A stretch of 5,113 nt of DNA from Syntrophaceae bacterium (lineage in GTDB: Bacteria > Desulfobacterota > Syntrophia > Syntrophales > UBA2185): positions 2,423-7,535 of the forward strand of contig JAFNGM010000182.1 of assembly GCA_017885225.1 (NCBI GenBank), given 5' to 3'. Positions 1-5,113 of this stretch are shown here, one piece after another. The notes under the pieces are model-generated. The model was not told the origin of the DNA. It saw only the letters and a list, made by a program, of their open reading frames with translations, and did not search any database. Each line of letters starts with the position of its first letter. The stretch's first letter is position 1. The translations under genes were made by a program, and so were the position numbers.

Positions 1-42
1 GCCGGAAGATGTGCGATGTGATGTTTTGTGAGTGCTGATCAT
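1..42 (-). CDS. Possible 5' end of a gene downstream of tatC (partial, unidentified)
   Basis: On the minus strand an ATG at 42-40 overlaps the tatC stop codon as ATGA, and the frame stays open for 14 codons (MISTHKTSHRTSSG) to the window edge. A GAGGA stretch a few bases upstream, inside the end of tatC, is a reasonable ribosome binding site. The overlap is the usual arrangement for translational coupling, so a third gene in the tat operon is plausible. Fourteen polar residues do not identify a family, and an open frame this short can occur by chance. The tatC transcript could equally end just beyond the window edge. Confidence 0.35.
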   Translation of the reverse strand, partial: MISTHKTSHRTSSG

Positions 43-809
43 ACGTCCTCGTGTTTTTCATTTGCTGCATCTTCTTTAGGGCGCTTCTTCTCAGCGAATT
101 TTGACACAAATATACCGATTTCGTAAAGACCTAACAGGGGGATGGCCATAATAATCTGGCTGAATGCATCAGGAGAAGGTGTAAGAATCGCGGCAGCAAT
201 AAATATCACAAGGATGGCGTATCTCCTGTGCTTCGCTAATGTTTTTGAACTTACCACTCCAATTTTAGCCAAAAAGAAGAGAATGACAGGGAGTTCAAAA
301 GAGATACCGAAGGCGAGCAGGAGTTGCAGGCTGAAAGAGAGATACTCGCGCAGTGAAACCATCGGTTTGAGAAAATCTGAGGAAAATTCTATAAAAAATC
401 CAAAAGCTGGGGGAAGGGCAAGATAATATCCGAAGAGAATACCGCCGAAAAATAATATGGTAGAGGAAAGAAGAAACGGGATTACATATTTCTTTTCCGA
501 CTTATAGAGACCGGGTGACACAAATTTCCATAATTGATACAGGATATAGGGGCTTGTCAGAAAGAGGGATGCGAAAAAAGAGATTTTCATGTAGTTGAAA
601 AATGCTTCCGGAAGGCCGGTATAAATCATATGGCTGTTCTGAGGAAGGACCTGAAACAAGGGTCTGGTAATGATCTGGAATAGCTGTTCCTTAAAATACC
701 AGCACAAGGCACAGCCGATACCCACGACAACCAGTACGCGCATAAGCCTCGTCCGCAATTCTTGCAGGTGATCAGTAAAAGGCATTTTTTCTTCTGCAGG
801 GTCTTCCAT
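39..809 (-). CDS. tatC: Sec-independent (twin-arginine) protein translocase subunit TatC
   Basis: TatC is the multi-spanning inner-membrane receptor that binds the twin-arginine signal peptide and recruits TatA to export folded, often cofactor-containing, proteins. The 256-residue product is close to the usual family length and aligns by eye with E. coli TatC throughout: HLQELRTRL near residue 14, P50, F96, SPGLYKSEKK with E105 (E. coli E103, signal-peptide recognition), FELP with E172, and LTPSPDAFSQ with D214 (E. coli D211). Six hydrophobic stretches and a charged cytoplasmic tail fit the known topology. It follows the tatA-like gene after 52 bases and is presumably co-transcribed with it. 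The first ATG is chosen because its N-terminus matches E. coli in length and an in-frame TAA lies just upstream. Its AAGGAG is 18 bases away, which is unusually far, so Met9 at 785 remains a less likely alternative. Confidence 0.97.
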   Translation of the reverse strand: MEDPAEEKMPFTDHLQELRTRLMRVLVVVGIGCALCWYFKEQLFQIITRPLFQVLPQNSHMIYTGLPEAFFNYMKISFFASLFLTSPYILYQLWKFVSPGLYKSEKKYVIPFLLSSTILFFGGILFGYYLALPPAFGFFIEFSSDFLKPMVSLREYLSFSLQLLLAFGISFELPVILFFLAKIGVVSSKTLAKHRRYAILVIFIAAAILTPSPDAFSQIIMAIPLLGLYEIGIFVSKFAEKKRPKEDAANEKHEDV

Positions 810-861
810 AGATTATACTGTTACGTGTCTCCTTAGTAAAAATGGATGTTGAGCGGGTGTG

Positions 862-1179
862 TCAGGAATGAGTTTTGTGTGAGGAGTCTGCGGAGGTTTG
901 TGCTCTCTTCTCATCTTCGGCAGGTGAAGGTTGCGTATGATTCTCCTGGTCGTCTTTTTTCCCGAAAAGAAGCGAATTTTTGAAATCATCAACTTCTTTT
1001 TTCACGTCATCCGGCTTCAGCGTTTCTTTTATATTTTCTGTAACGTCGGTGGCTGCCCTTTTAAATTCTGTGAGGCCTTTACCGAGAGATTTTGCAAGCT
1101 CCGGCAACTTTTTAGGGCCCACAATCAAGAGAGCGATAATAGCTATTACGATGAGTTCGGGCAAACCGATTCCGAACAT
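862..1179 (-). CDS. tatA: Sec-independent translocase subunit of the TatA/TatB family
   Basis: This small single-span inner-membrane protein works with TatC; TatA forms the transport path and TatB couples signal peptide and TatC. The 105-residue product has a short N-terminus, a hydrophobic helix (about residues 6-20), the G21-P22 hinge, an amphipathic helix (about 23-42, [20 protein letters not shown]) and a polar, probably disordered tail. LGKG and F39 are TatA-like, whereas the MFxIG start, E8 and the GP hinge are TatB-like, and the TatA hinge Phe is Val20 here. I call it tatA because of the amphipathic helix and because it is the only such subunit in the window; tatB is the alternative. 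The start at 1179 is chosen over an ATG 14 codons upstream because a good GAGGTGG precedes it and the family begins exactly here. tatC follows after 52 bases. Confidence 0.9.
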   Translation of the reverse strand: MFGIGLPELIVIAIIALLIVGPKKLPELAKSLGKGLTEFKRAATDVTENIKETLKPDDVKKEVDDFKNSLLFGKKDDQENHTQPSPAEDEKRAQTSADSSHKTHS

Positions 1180-1184
1180 GGATT

Positions 1185-1191
1185 CCACCTC
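1185..1191 (-). promoter_or_regulatory. Ribosome binding site of the tatA-like gene
   Basis: Read on the minus strand this is GAGGTGG, five bases before the ATG at 1179. It decides the start: the longer in-frame option beginning at 1221 would add 14 residues ([14 protein letters not shown]) that TatA/TatB proteins do not have and would bury this site inside the coding region. Confidence 0.75.
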
Positions 1192-1231
1192 TTTTTTTAT
1201 GAAGACCTTCATTTCATACAATGAAAGTCAT

Positions 1232-1297
1232 GTTGACCCCTTCGTGTTCACTCAGGGTGACCTCCAGGAGAGATCTTTCTCGCTTCGGTCGATTTCA
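1232..1297. repeat. Degraded dispersed intergenic repeat (GACCC..TTCG..CTCAGGGTGAC type)
   Basis: The stretch reads as a worn two-unit copy of a repeat style common in deltaproteobacterial and other genomes. The first unit runs from GACCCCTTCG (1235-1244) to CTCAGGGTGAC (1251-1261), with ACCC/GGGT as outer arms. The second resembles the companion GAGATTCTTCGCTTCG.. unit, here GAGATCTTTCTCGCTTCGG (1270-1288). The arms are visible in the sequence; membership of a dispersed family is from memory of similar repeats and needs a genome search. It lies in the divergent region and would be inside the tat leader transcript if the promoter at 1344-1371 is used. Confidence 0.5.
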
Positions 1298-1335
1298 CGG
1301 CAGCGTATGCATATATATGAAATGAAGCACTTAGC

Positions 1336-1364
1336 TGGATTTGAATATATATGGATTTGAATAT
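1336..1364. repeat. 13-bp tandem direct repeat across the tat promoter
   Basis: TGGATTTGAATAT occurs perfectly at 1336-1348 and again at 1352-1364, separated by ATA. On the minus strand the first copy covers most of the predicted -10 element and the likely start point, and the second lies in the -35/-10 spacer. This position is what a repressor operator would have. The copies start 16 bases apart, which is about one and a half helical turns, so two side-by-side bound proteins would not face the same side. A local duplication without function is the alternative. Confidence 0.55.
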
Positions 1365-1371
1365 TTGTCAA
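1344..1371 (-). promoter_or_regulatory. Predicted sigma-70 promoter for the tat genes
   Basis: On the minus strand TTGACA (1371-1366, a perfect -35) is followed after 16 bases by TATATT (1349-1344), a near-consensus -10. Transcription would start around 1337 and give a leader of roughly 158 bases before the tatA ATG, containing the degraded repeat at 1232-1297. It is the best promoter match I see in the divergent region. No expression evidence is available. Confidence 0.6.
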
Positions 1372-1405
1372 CGTTTTTCCCCAAAAAGAACCGTTGCAGA
1401 TAGTA

Positions 1406-1420
1406 TGGGAAAATTTTTGC
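1406..1420 (+). promoter_or_regulatory. Possible sigma-54 (-24/-12) promoter for the deacetylase gene
   Basis: TGGGAAAATTTTTGC has the required GG (1407-1408) and GC (1419-1420) with exactly ten bases between them, and matches the sigma-54 consensus at TGG and TTGC while missing the two C positions of TGGCAC. The start point would be near 1432, about 55 bases before the deacetylase ATG. I found no better sigma-70 pair upstream of that gene. A 15-base match of this quality can arise by chance, and I see no obvious activator-binding site. Confidence 0.3.
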
Positions 1421-1472
1421 GTTCTCGGAGCTTTTATGTTAAGAGAGTGCCTCTGTGTAAAAAAACCCTTCC

Positions 1473-1480
1473 AGGGAAGG
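1473..1480 (+). promoter_or_regulatory. Ribosome binding site of the deacetylase gene
   Basis: AGGGAAGG ends six bases before the ATG at 1487. It selects this start over the upstream in-frame ATG codons (first at 1436), which would add residues unlike the family. The homologous region begins only a few residues after Met at 1487 (TGIVKDERYLRHD). Confidence 0.65.
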
Positions 1481-1486
1481 TGTCTC

Positions 1487-2542
1487 ATGTCTCGAAAAAC
1501 GGGTATTGTGAAGGATGAAAGGTATTTAAGGCATGACGCCGGATTTGGACATCCGGAGTCGCCGCAGCGGCTTGGTGCGACCCATGCCATGCTGGACGCC
1601 CCCGATATAGCGGGGCAATTTGTTAAAATAGAACCACGGTATGCCACCCATGAAGAGATTGGCATGATCCATTCTTCTTCCTACATCAAGCTTGTGGCCA
1701 GTACAGCCGGGCAAGCATTCGTTGCCCTTGATCCTGATACTGCGACAACACCGGAATCATATGATGTTGCAAAATTGGCAGTAGGAGGGCTGTGCAACGC
1801 CATTGACAGCGTTGTGTCCGGAGAAGTGGCAAATGCCTTCGCCCTGGTCAGGCCACCGGGGCATCACGCGGGGGTATCGAATGCTGCGGGGTTCTGCCTG
1901 TTCAATAATGTGGCCATCGGTGCAAAGCACGCGATCGCCAAGCACAAAATGAATAGAATCCTGATTGTGGACTGGGATCTGCACCACGGAAACGGGACTC
2001 AGGCACAATTTTATGATGACCGGAGCGTTCTGTATTTTTCCACACACCAGTACCCCTACTATCCGGGAACCGGCGCCGTAGAAGAAATCGGGAGGGGGGA
2101 AGGCCTGGGGTATAATGTCAATGTTCCCCTTAGACCCGGTACCGATAACGACCAGTATGTCAAGATATTTAGAAAAATAATTTACCCCCTGTCCATGAAG
2201 TATAATCCTGAACTTGTAATGATTTCAGCCGGGTTTGATCCGTATTACAAAGATCCCCTGGGCGGCATGAAGGTGACCCCCGAGGGTTTTGCCTACATGA
2301 CACGGATCCTCATGGATGTCGCTGATAACTGCTGCGGGGGAAAAGTGGTCGTAACCCTCGAAGGCGGGTACCATCTAAGCGGCCTTGCGGAATCGATAAA
2401 AGCGGTTCTTATCGAAATGAAGGACGGCACTCACGTCTCTGGGGATACGCTTGGCTGCATGGAGAAGGACGCGGACAGCCGTATAGATCCCGTGATAAAG
2501 AGGGTCATGGATCAGCTCAATCCGATCTGGCATGTATTTTAA
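1487..2542 (+). CDS. Histone deacetylase family protein (class-II-like zinc deacetylase)
   Basis: The enzyme is predicted to be a cytoplasmic, zinc-dependent amidohydrolase that removes acetyl groups from lysine side chains or small acetylated amines. All catalytic elements of the arginase/deacetylase fold are present: RPPGHHAG with the His pair H126-H127, DWDLHHGNGTQ with D162 and the zinc ligands D164 and H166, SAGFD with zinc ligand D251, and EGGYH with the transition-state Tyr Y295. The EGGY form and HHGNGTQ resemble class II HDACs and bacterial HDAH/AcuC-like enzymes more than class I. L258 in DPLGG sits where HDAC10 has its polyamine-selecting Glu, so a lysine-type substrate is somewhat favoured. 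The 351 residues make one catalytic domain with no signal peptide. It diverges from the tat genes and is 146 bases upstream of gatC. The substrate is not readable from context, and the name acuC is not justified because no acetoin genes are nearby. Confidence 0.93.
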   Translation: MSRKTGIVKDERYLRHDAGFGHPESPQRLGATHAMLDAPDIAGQFVKIEPRYATHEEIGMIHSSSYIKLVASTAGQAFVALDPDTATTPESYDVAKLAVGGLCNAIDSVVSGEVANAFALVRPPGHHAGVSNAAGFCLFNNVAIGAKHAIAKHKMNRILIVDWDLHHGNGTQAQFYDDRSVLYFSTHQYPYYPGTGAVEEIGRGEGLGYNVNVPLRPGTDNDQYVKIFRKIIYPLSMKYNPELVMISAGFDPYYKDPLGGMKVTPEGFAYMTRILMDVADNCCGGKVVVTLEGGYHLSGLAESIKAVLIEMKDGTHVSGDTLGCMEKDADSRIDPVIKRVMDQLNPIWHVF

Positions 2543-2561
2543 GTAAGTAAATTTTTTAGTA

Positions 2562-2642
2562 TCATTGCACACAAAGTGAAGCAATCTCGCAAAATTAGTG
2601 ATGCTGCTGAAGATTGCCGCATCACTCCATTCCTTGCAATGA
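2562..2642. repeat. 81-bp imperfect palindrome, probable dispersed intergenic repeat
   Basis: Three arm pairs match in order: TCATTGCA (2562-2569) with TGCAATGA (2635-2642), AGTGA (2575-2579) with TCACT (2622-2626), and GCAATCT (2581-2587) with AGATTGC (2611-2617), around a 23-base loop. This layout, with ATTGC at the ends and GCAATCT inside, resembles the widely seen bacterial intergenic repeat of the form TCATTGCGAGG..GAAGCAATCTC. The pairing is seen directly; the family link is from memory. It fills over half of the gap between the deacetylase gene and gatC. No coding sequence or transposase is associated, so it would be a non-autonomous element. Confidence 0.7.
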
Positions 2643-2649
2643 CTTTTTT
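2562..2649 (+). terminator. Possible intrinsic terminator after the deacetylase gene
   Basis: The long palindrome is followed one base later by six T residues (2644-2649) on the plus strand, 20 bases after the deacetylase stop begins the structure. A transcript would fold and then hit a U-run, which could end transcription before gatC. The stem is long, interrupted and fairly AT-rich at its base, unlike a classic short GC-rich terminator, so the repeat may simply have landed here. If it terminates, gatCAB needs its own promoter, which I could not identify convincingly. Confidence 0.3.
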
Positions 2650-2677
2650 ATTCACGCGGGAATGGTTATATACAGGC

Positions 2678-2682
2678 GGGAG
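2678..2682 (+). promoter_or_regulatory. Ribosome binding site that favours a TTG start for gatC
   Basis: GGGAG lies six bases before TTG at 2689 but directly abuts the ATG at 2683, which is too close for that ATG to use it. The TTG start also gives the N-terminus MKITKDEV, the usual GatC beginning. Confidence 0.5.
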
Positions 2683-2688
2683 ATGGGA

Positions 2689-2976
2689 TTGAAGATTACA
2701 AAAGATGAAGTAGACTACGTAGCCCACCTGGCAAGGCTTGACTTTAGCGAAGCGGAAAAGTCGAAATTCACCTCCCAACTCAACGATATTCTGATGTATA
2801 TGGAAACGTTGAGCCAGGTAGACACCGCGGGTGTCGAGCCGATGAGCCATGCCATTTCCCTCCAGAATGCCTTCAGGGATGACATTGTCAAAGATTCCCT
2901 CGGTCATGACCTTTCCCTGTCCAATGCCCCCGAGGCGCGGGGCCCCTTTTTCCGTGTACCAAAGGTTATAGAGTAA
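2689..2976 (+). CDS. gatC: Asp-tRNA(Asn)/Glu-tRNA(Gln) amidotransferase subunit C
   Basis: GatC is the small structural subunit that wraps around GatA and braces it to GatB in the cytoplasmic GatCAB complex. From the TTG the product is 95 residues, the typical length, beginning MKITKDEV. It carries the family landmarks VAHLARLDFSEAEKSKF (about 10-26), QLNDILMYMETL, the linker VDTAGVEPMSH (about 44-54), FRDD, and the C-terminal FFRVPKVIE. An ATG two codons upstream at 2683 is the alternative start and adds only Met-Gly; its spacing to the ribosome binding site is poor. Its stop overlaps the gatA start by one base (TAATG), so the two are probably translated in a coupled way at matched amounts. 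Confidence 0.95.
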   Translation: MKITKDEVDYVAHLARLDFSEAEKSKFTSQLNDILMYMETLSQVDTAGVEPMSHAISLQNAFRDDIVKDSLGHDLSLSNAPEARGPFFRVPKVIE

Positions 2977-4433
2977 TGATTCTCAGCCGGTTGACTATTC
3001 ACGAACTGCAGAGTTTGATCAGGACGGGAGGGGCAACTTCTTCGGATATCGTGCAATCCGTGTTCGCCAGGATTGAGGAAGTGGAGGGAAGAGTTCACGC
3101 GTATATCACCCTCATGAAGGACCATGCATTTGCAGAAGCCGCAAGAGCCGATCAAGATATCAAAGCAGGGAAGATTAAGCCCCTGACCGGCATCCCCATT
3201 GCCCTCAAGGATATTGTATGTACAAAGGGTTTCCTGACGACATGCGGCTCTCATATCCTGTACAACTATGTTCCGCCGTATGATGCCATGGTAGTTCAGA
3301 AATTAAGAGAAGCCGGCGCCATATTTACGGGGAAGACCAATATGGATGAATTCGCCATGGGTTCATCGACGGAGACATCATATTTCGGGATAACCAGGAA
3401 TCCCTGGGATCTCGACAGGATACCCGGCGGGTCCAGCGGCGGGTCCGCGGCGGCTGTGGCCGCCGATGAGTGCATCGCCTCAATCGGGTCCGATACAGGA
3501 GGTTCCATCCGACAGCCTGCCGCCCTGTGCGGTGTCGTCGGCATGAAGCCTACCTATGGCAGAGTGTCCCGGTTCGGACTCATCGCCTACGCATCTTCCC
3601 TCGATCAGATCGGACCTTTTACCAAGGATGTTGAGGACTGCGCCATCATGATGAATGCAATTGCCGGTTATGATTCGCAGGAATCTACGTCTGTCCCTAT
3701 GAATGTGCCTGATTATACTGAATTCATTTCCCGGGGCATAGACGGCTGGAAGGTGGGGATTCCGAAAGAATACTTTATTGAAGGCATTGATCCCGAAGTC
3801 AATGAGGCGATGCAAAGAGCCATAACAACCATCGAGGGACTCGGCGCCACGTGTGTCGAGATATCCCTTCCCCATACGGAGTATTGTCTGGCCGTGTATT
3901 ATATCATTGCCCCCGCGGAGGCGAGCTCCAACCTGGCCCGCTATGACGGGGTAAAATATGGATTCCGGTCACAGGACAGCATTGACCTCCTCGATATGTA
4001 CAAAAAGACGCGTTCTGCCGGTTTCGGAGCGGAGGTAAAGAGGCGCATCATGATCGGGACGTATGCGCTGTCTTCAGGTTACTACGATGCGTATTATAAG
4101 AAAGCTTCCCAGGTAAGGGCACTTATCAAGCGGGATTTTACTGAGGCCTTCACACTATGTAACGCCATCCTTACCCCCATATCTCCCACCCCCGCCTTCA
4201 AAATCGGCGAGCGAATGGACAATCCCCTCCAGATGTACCTCTCCGATATCTTCACAGTATCAACAAACCTGGCGGGTATCCCTGGAATCTCCGTACCGTG
4301 CGGTTTTACGAAGGGAGGTCTCCCCATCGGCGCTCAGTTCCTGGCAGGACATTTTGAAGAGGGACCACTGATTCAGATAGCCGCCGCGTTTGAAAAGTAT
4401 GCAAACATTGAGAAAAGGAGACCAAATCTCTAA
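2976..4433 (+). CDS. gatA: Asp-tRNA(Asn)/Glu-tRNA(Gln) amidotransferase subunit A (glutaminase)
   Basis: GatA hydrolyses glutamine (or asparagine) and sends the ammonia through a channel to GatB. The 485 residues match the length of characterised bacterial GatA. The amidase-signature Ser-cisSer-Lys triad is complete: K78 in GIPIALKDI, cis-Ser S153 in the [12 protein letters not shown] signature (151-162), and S177 in [12 protein letters not shown]. The downstream [29 protein letters not shown] block is typical of GatA and separates it from generic amidases. The C-terminal part ([25 protein letters not shown]) is also standard. The start ATG shares a base with the gatC stop, with AAAGG ten bases upstream; the end overlaps gatB in the same TAATG fashion. 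No missing residues or frame problems are seen. Confidence 0.98.
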   Translation: MILSRLTIHELQSLIRTGGATSSDIVQSVFARIEEVEGRVHAYITLMKDHAFAEAARADQDIKAGKIKPLTGIPIALKDIVCTKGFLTTCGSHILYNYVPPYDAMVVQKLREAGAIFTGKTNMDEFAMGSSTETSYFGITRNPWDLDRIPGGSSGGSAAAVAADECIASIGSDTGGSIRQPAALCGVVGMKPTYGRVSRFGLIAYASSLDQIGPFTKDVEDCAIMMNAIAGYDSQESTSVPMNVPDYTEFISRGIDGWKVGIPKEYFIEGIDPEVNEAMQRAITTIEGLGATCVEISLPHTEYCLAVYYIIAPAEASSNLARYDGVKYGFRSQDSIDLLDMYKKTRSAGFGAEVKRRIMIGTYALSSGYYDAYYKKASQVRALIKRDFTEAFTLCNAILTPISPTPAFKIGERMDNPLQMYLSDIFTVSTNLAGIPGISVPCGFTKGGLPIGAQFLAGHFEEGPLIQIAAAFEKYANIEKRRPNL

Positions 4434-5113
4434 TGGCATATGAACCGGTTATCGGGCTGGAAGTTCATGCCCAGCTCCTCACAAAAGCAAAAATTTTCTG
4501 CAGCTGTTCGACTCAGTTCGGAGCGGAGCCGAACAGTCATGCCTGCCCTGTGTGCATGGGAATGCCCGGCGTCCTTCCCGTTTTGAACAGGAAGGTCGTC
4601 GAGTTTACCATGAAAATGGCCATGGCGACTCATTGCAGGATAAATGCATCATGCAATTTCGCGAGAAAAAACTACTTTTATCCGGACCTCCCCAAGGGGT
4701 ACCAGATATCCCAGTACGCCCAGCCCCTTTCGGAATATGGGTATGTGGATATCGAGCTGGACGGTGGGAAGAAAAGGATCGGCATAACCCGGATTCACAT
4801 GGAGGAAGACGCGGGGAAACTTTTGCATGATGAGCATCTGCCGTCGAGTTATGTGGATTTGAACCGGACAGGAGTTCCCCTTATCGAGATTGTCAGCGAG
4901 CCTGACATGAGGAGCGCCGAGGAGGCCGCTGCCTATCTGAAGAGACTCCACGAAATACTGGTTTATCTGGAGATCTGTGACGGGAACATGGAAGAGGGGA
5001 GTTTCCGCTGCGATGCCAATGTGTCCCTGAGGCCTAAGGGAGAAACGGCCTTCGGGACACGGGCAGAACTTAAAAACATGAATTCCTTCCGGAATGTCCA
5101 GCGTGCCCTCGAG
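4433..5113 (+). CDS. gatB: Asp-tRNA(Asn)/Glu-tRNA(Gln) amidotransferase subunit B (3' truncated by window)
   Basis: GatB binds the mischarged tRNA, activates the Glu or Asp side chain with ATP and amidates it with ammonia from GatA. The first 227 codons are present and stay open to the edge, roughly half of a typical GatB; the rest of the catalytic cradle and the tRNA-binding tail lie outside. Visible landmarks are [13 protein letters not shown] with E10 and H12, [24 protein letters not shown] (122-129, E125), the signature [18 protein letters not shown] (141-158), [11 protein letters not shown] (D194) and [12 protein letters not shown]. Four cysteines C23, C25, C38 and C41 form a CxC-x12-CxxC zinc-type site that some bacterial GatB, such as that of S. 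aureus, have lost. AAGGAG lies 12 bases before the ATG, inside gatA, and the start overlaps the gatA stop by one base. Confidence 0.97.
   Translation, partial: MAYEPVIGLEVHAQLLTKAKIFCSCSTQFGAEPNSHACPVCMGMPGVLPVLNRKVVEFTMKMAMATHCRINASCNFARKNYFYPDLPKGYQISQYAQPLSEYGYVDIELDGGKKRIGITRIHMEEDAGKLLHDEHLPSSYVDLNRTGVPLIEIVSEPDMRSAEEAAAYLKRLHEILVYLEICDGNMEEGSFRCDANVSLRPKGETAFGTRAELKNMNSFRNVQRALE

Noticed and set aside
1..42. Similarity between the tail of the TatA-like protein (SSHKTHS) and the start of the partial frame (STHKTSHRTSS)
   Set aside because: Both are short low-complexity Ser/Thr/His/Lys stretches; the similarity is compositional and too short to suggest duplication.
1211..1227. Small hairpin TTTCAT/ATGAAA in the tat leader
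   Set aside because: A 6-bp AT-rich stem with a three-base loop is expected by chance and has no T-run or known motif next to it.
980..1360. Plus-strand open frame of 126 codons opposite the tatA-like gene
   Set aside because: It is antisense to a well-supported tat gene and its promoter, has no family resemblance and its composition mirrors the opposite strand.
1394..1486. N-terminal extension of the deacetylase by 31 codons
   Set aside because: The extra residues have no family counterpart, no good ribosome binding site precedes them, and a strong one precedes the ATG at 1487.
1252..1665. Minus-strand open frame of 137 codons spanning the divergent region and the start of the deacetylase gene
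   Set aside because: It overlaps conserved deacetylase codons in antisense and crosses the tat promoter and repeat; no recognisable protein features.
4552..4830. Plus-strand open frame of 92 codons inside gatB
   Set aside because: It is a shifted frame of gatB, whose own frame is open from 4433 to the edge with conserved motifs throughout.
1..5113. A novel defence, mobile or biosynthetic system
   Set aside because: All long frames are explained by known housekeeping families; no transposase, integrase, CRISPR repeat, toxin-antitoxin pair or unexplained gene cluster is present.

Overview
This window looks like an ordinary chromosomal housekeeping segment of a Gram-negative bacterium. It holds a Tat protein-export module on the minus strand. 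Pointing away from it on the plus strand are a zinc deacetylase gene and the gatC-gatA-gatB operon for the transamidation route to Gln-tRNA(Gln) and/or Asn-tRNA(Asn). The E. coli-like TatC, the moderate GC content, the gene set and the palindromic intergenic repeats fit a former deltaproteobacterium (Desulfobacterota, possibly Syntrophales-like). That placement is inference from general resemblance; no marker gene here settles it.

Layout. Positions 1-42 (minus) hold the first 14 codons of a possible gene whose ATG overlaps the tatC stop as ATGA. Positions 39-809 (minus) are a full-length tatC, and 862-1179 (minus) are a tatA/tatB-family gene upstream of it; both are read leftward. The 307-base divergent region 1180-1486 holds a strong-looking sigma-70 promoter for the tat genes with a 13-bp direct repeat lying across it, a degraded dispersed repeat that would fall in the tat leader, and a possible sigma-54 site for the rightward gene. 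Positions 1487-2542 (plus) are a complete class-II-like histone-deacetylase-family enzyme. The 146-base gap 2543-2688 is mostly an 81-bp imperfect palindrome that looks like a member of a second dispersed repeat family, followed by a T-run. Then come gatC (2689-2976, probable TTG start), gatA (2976-4433) and gatB (4433 to the window edge, cut after 227 codons). Both gat junctions are one-base TAATG overlaps.

How the genes work together. The TatA-like subunit and TatC are the pore/coupling and receptor parts of the twin-arginine translocase, which exports folded proteins across the inner membrane. GatA releases ammonia from glutamine or asparagine, GatB phosphorylates and amidates the mischarged Glu-tRNA(Gln) or Asp-tRNA(Asn), and GatC ties the two together. 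The deacetylase between the two modules has all expected catalytic residues. Its substrate cannot be read from context; it faces the same way as gatCAB but is separated by the palindrome and possible terminator.

I found no mobile element with a transposase, no CRISPR array, no tRNA or rRNA gene and no convincing new multi-gene system. The points most worth a second look are the TatA/TatB hybrid features of the small Tat subunit, the direct repeat lying over the tat promoter, and the two palindromic repeats flanking the deacetylase gene.
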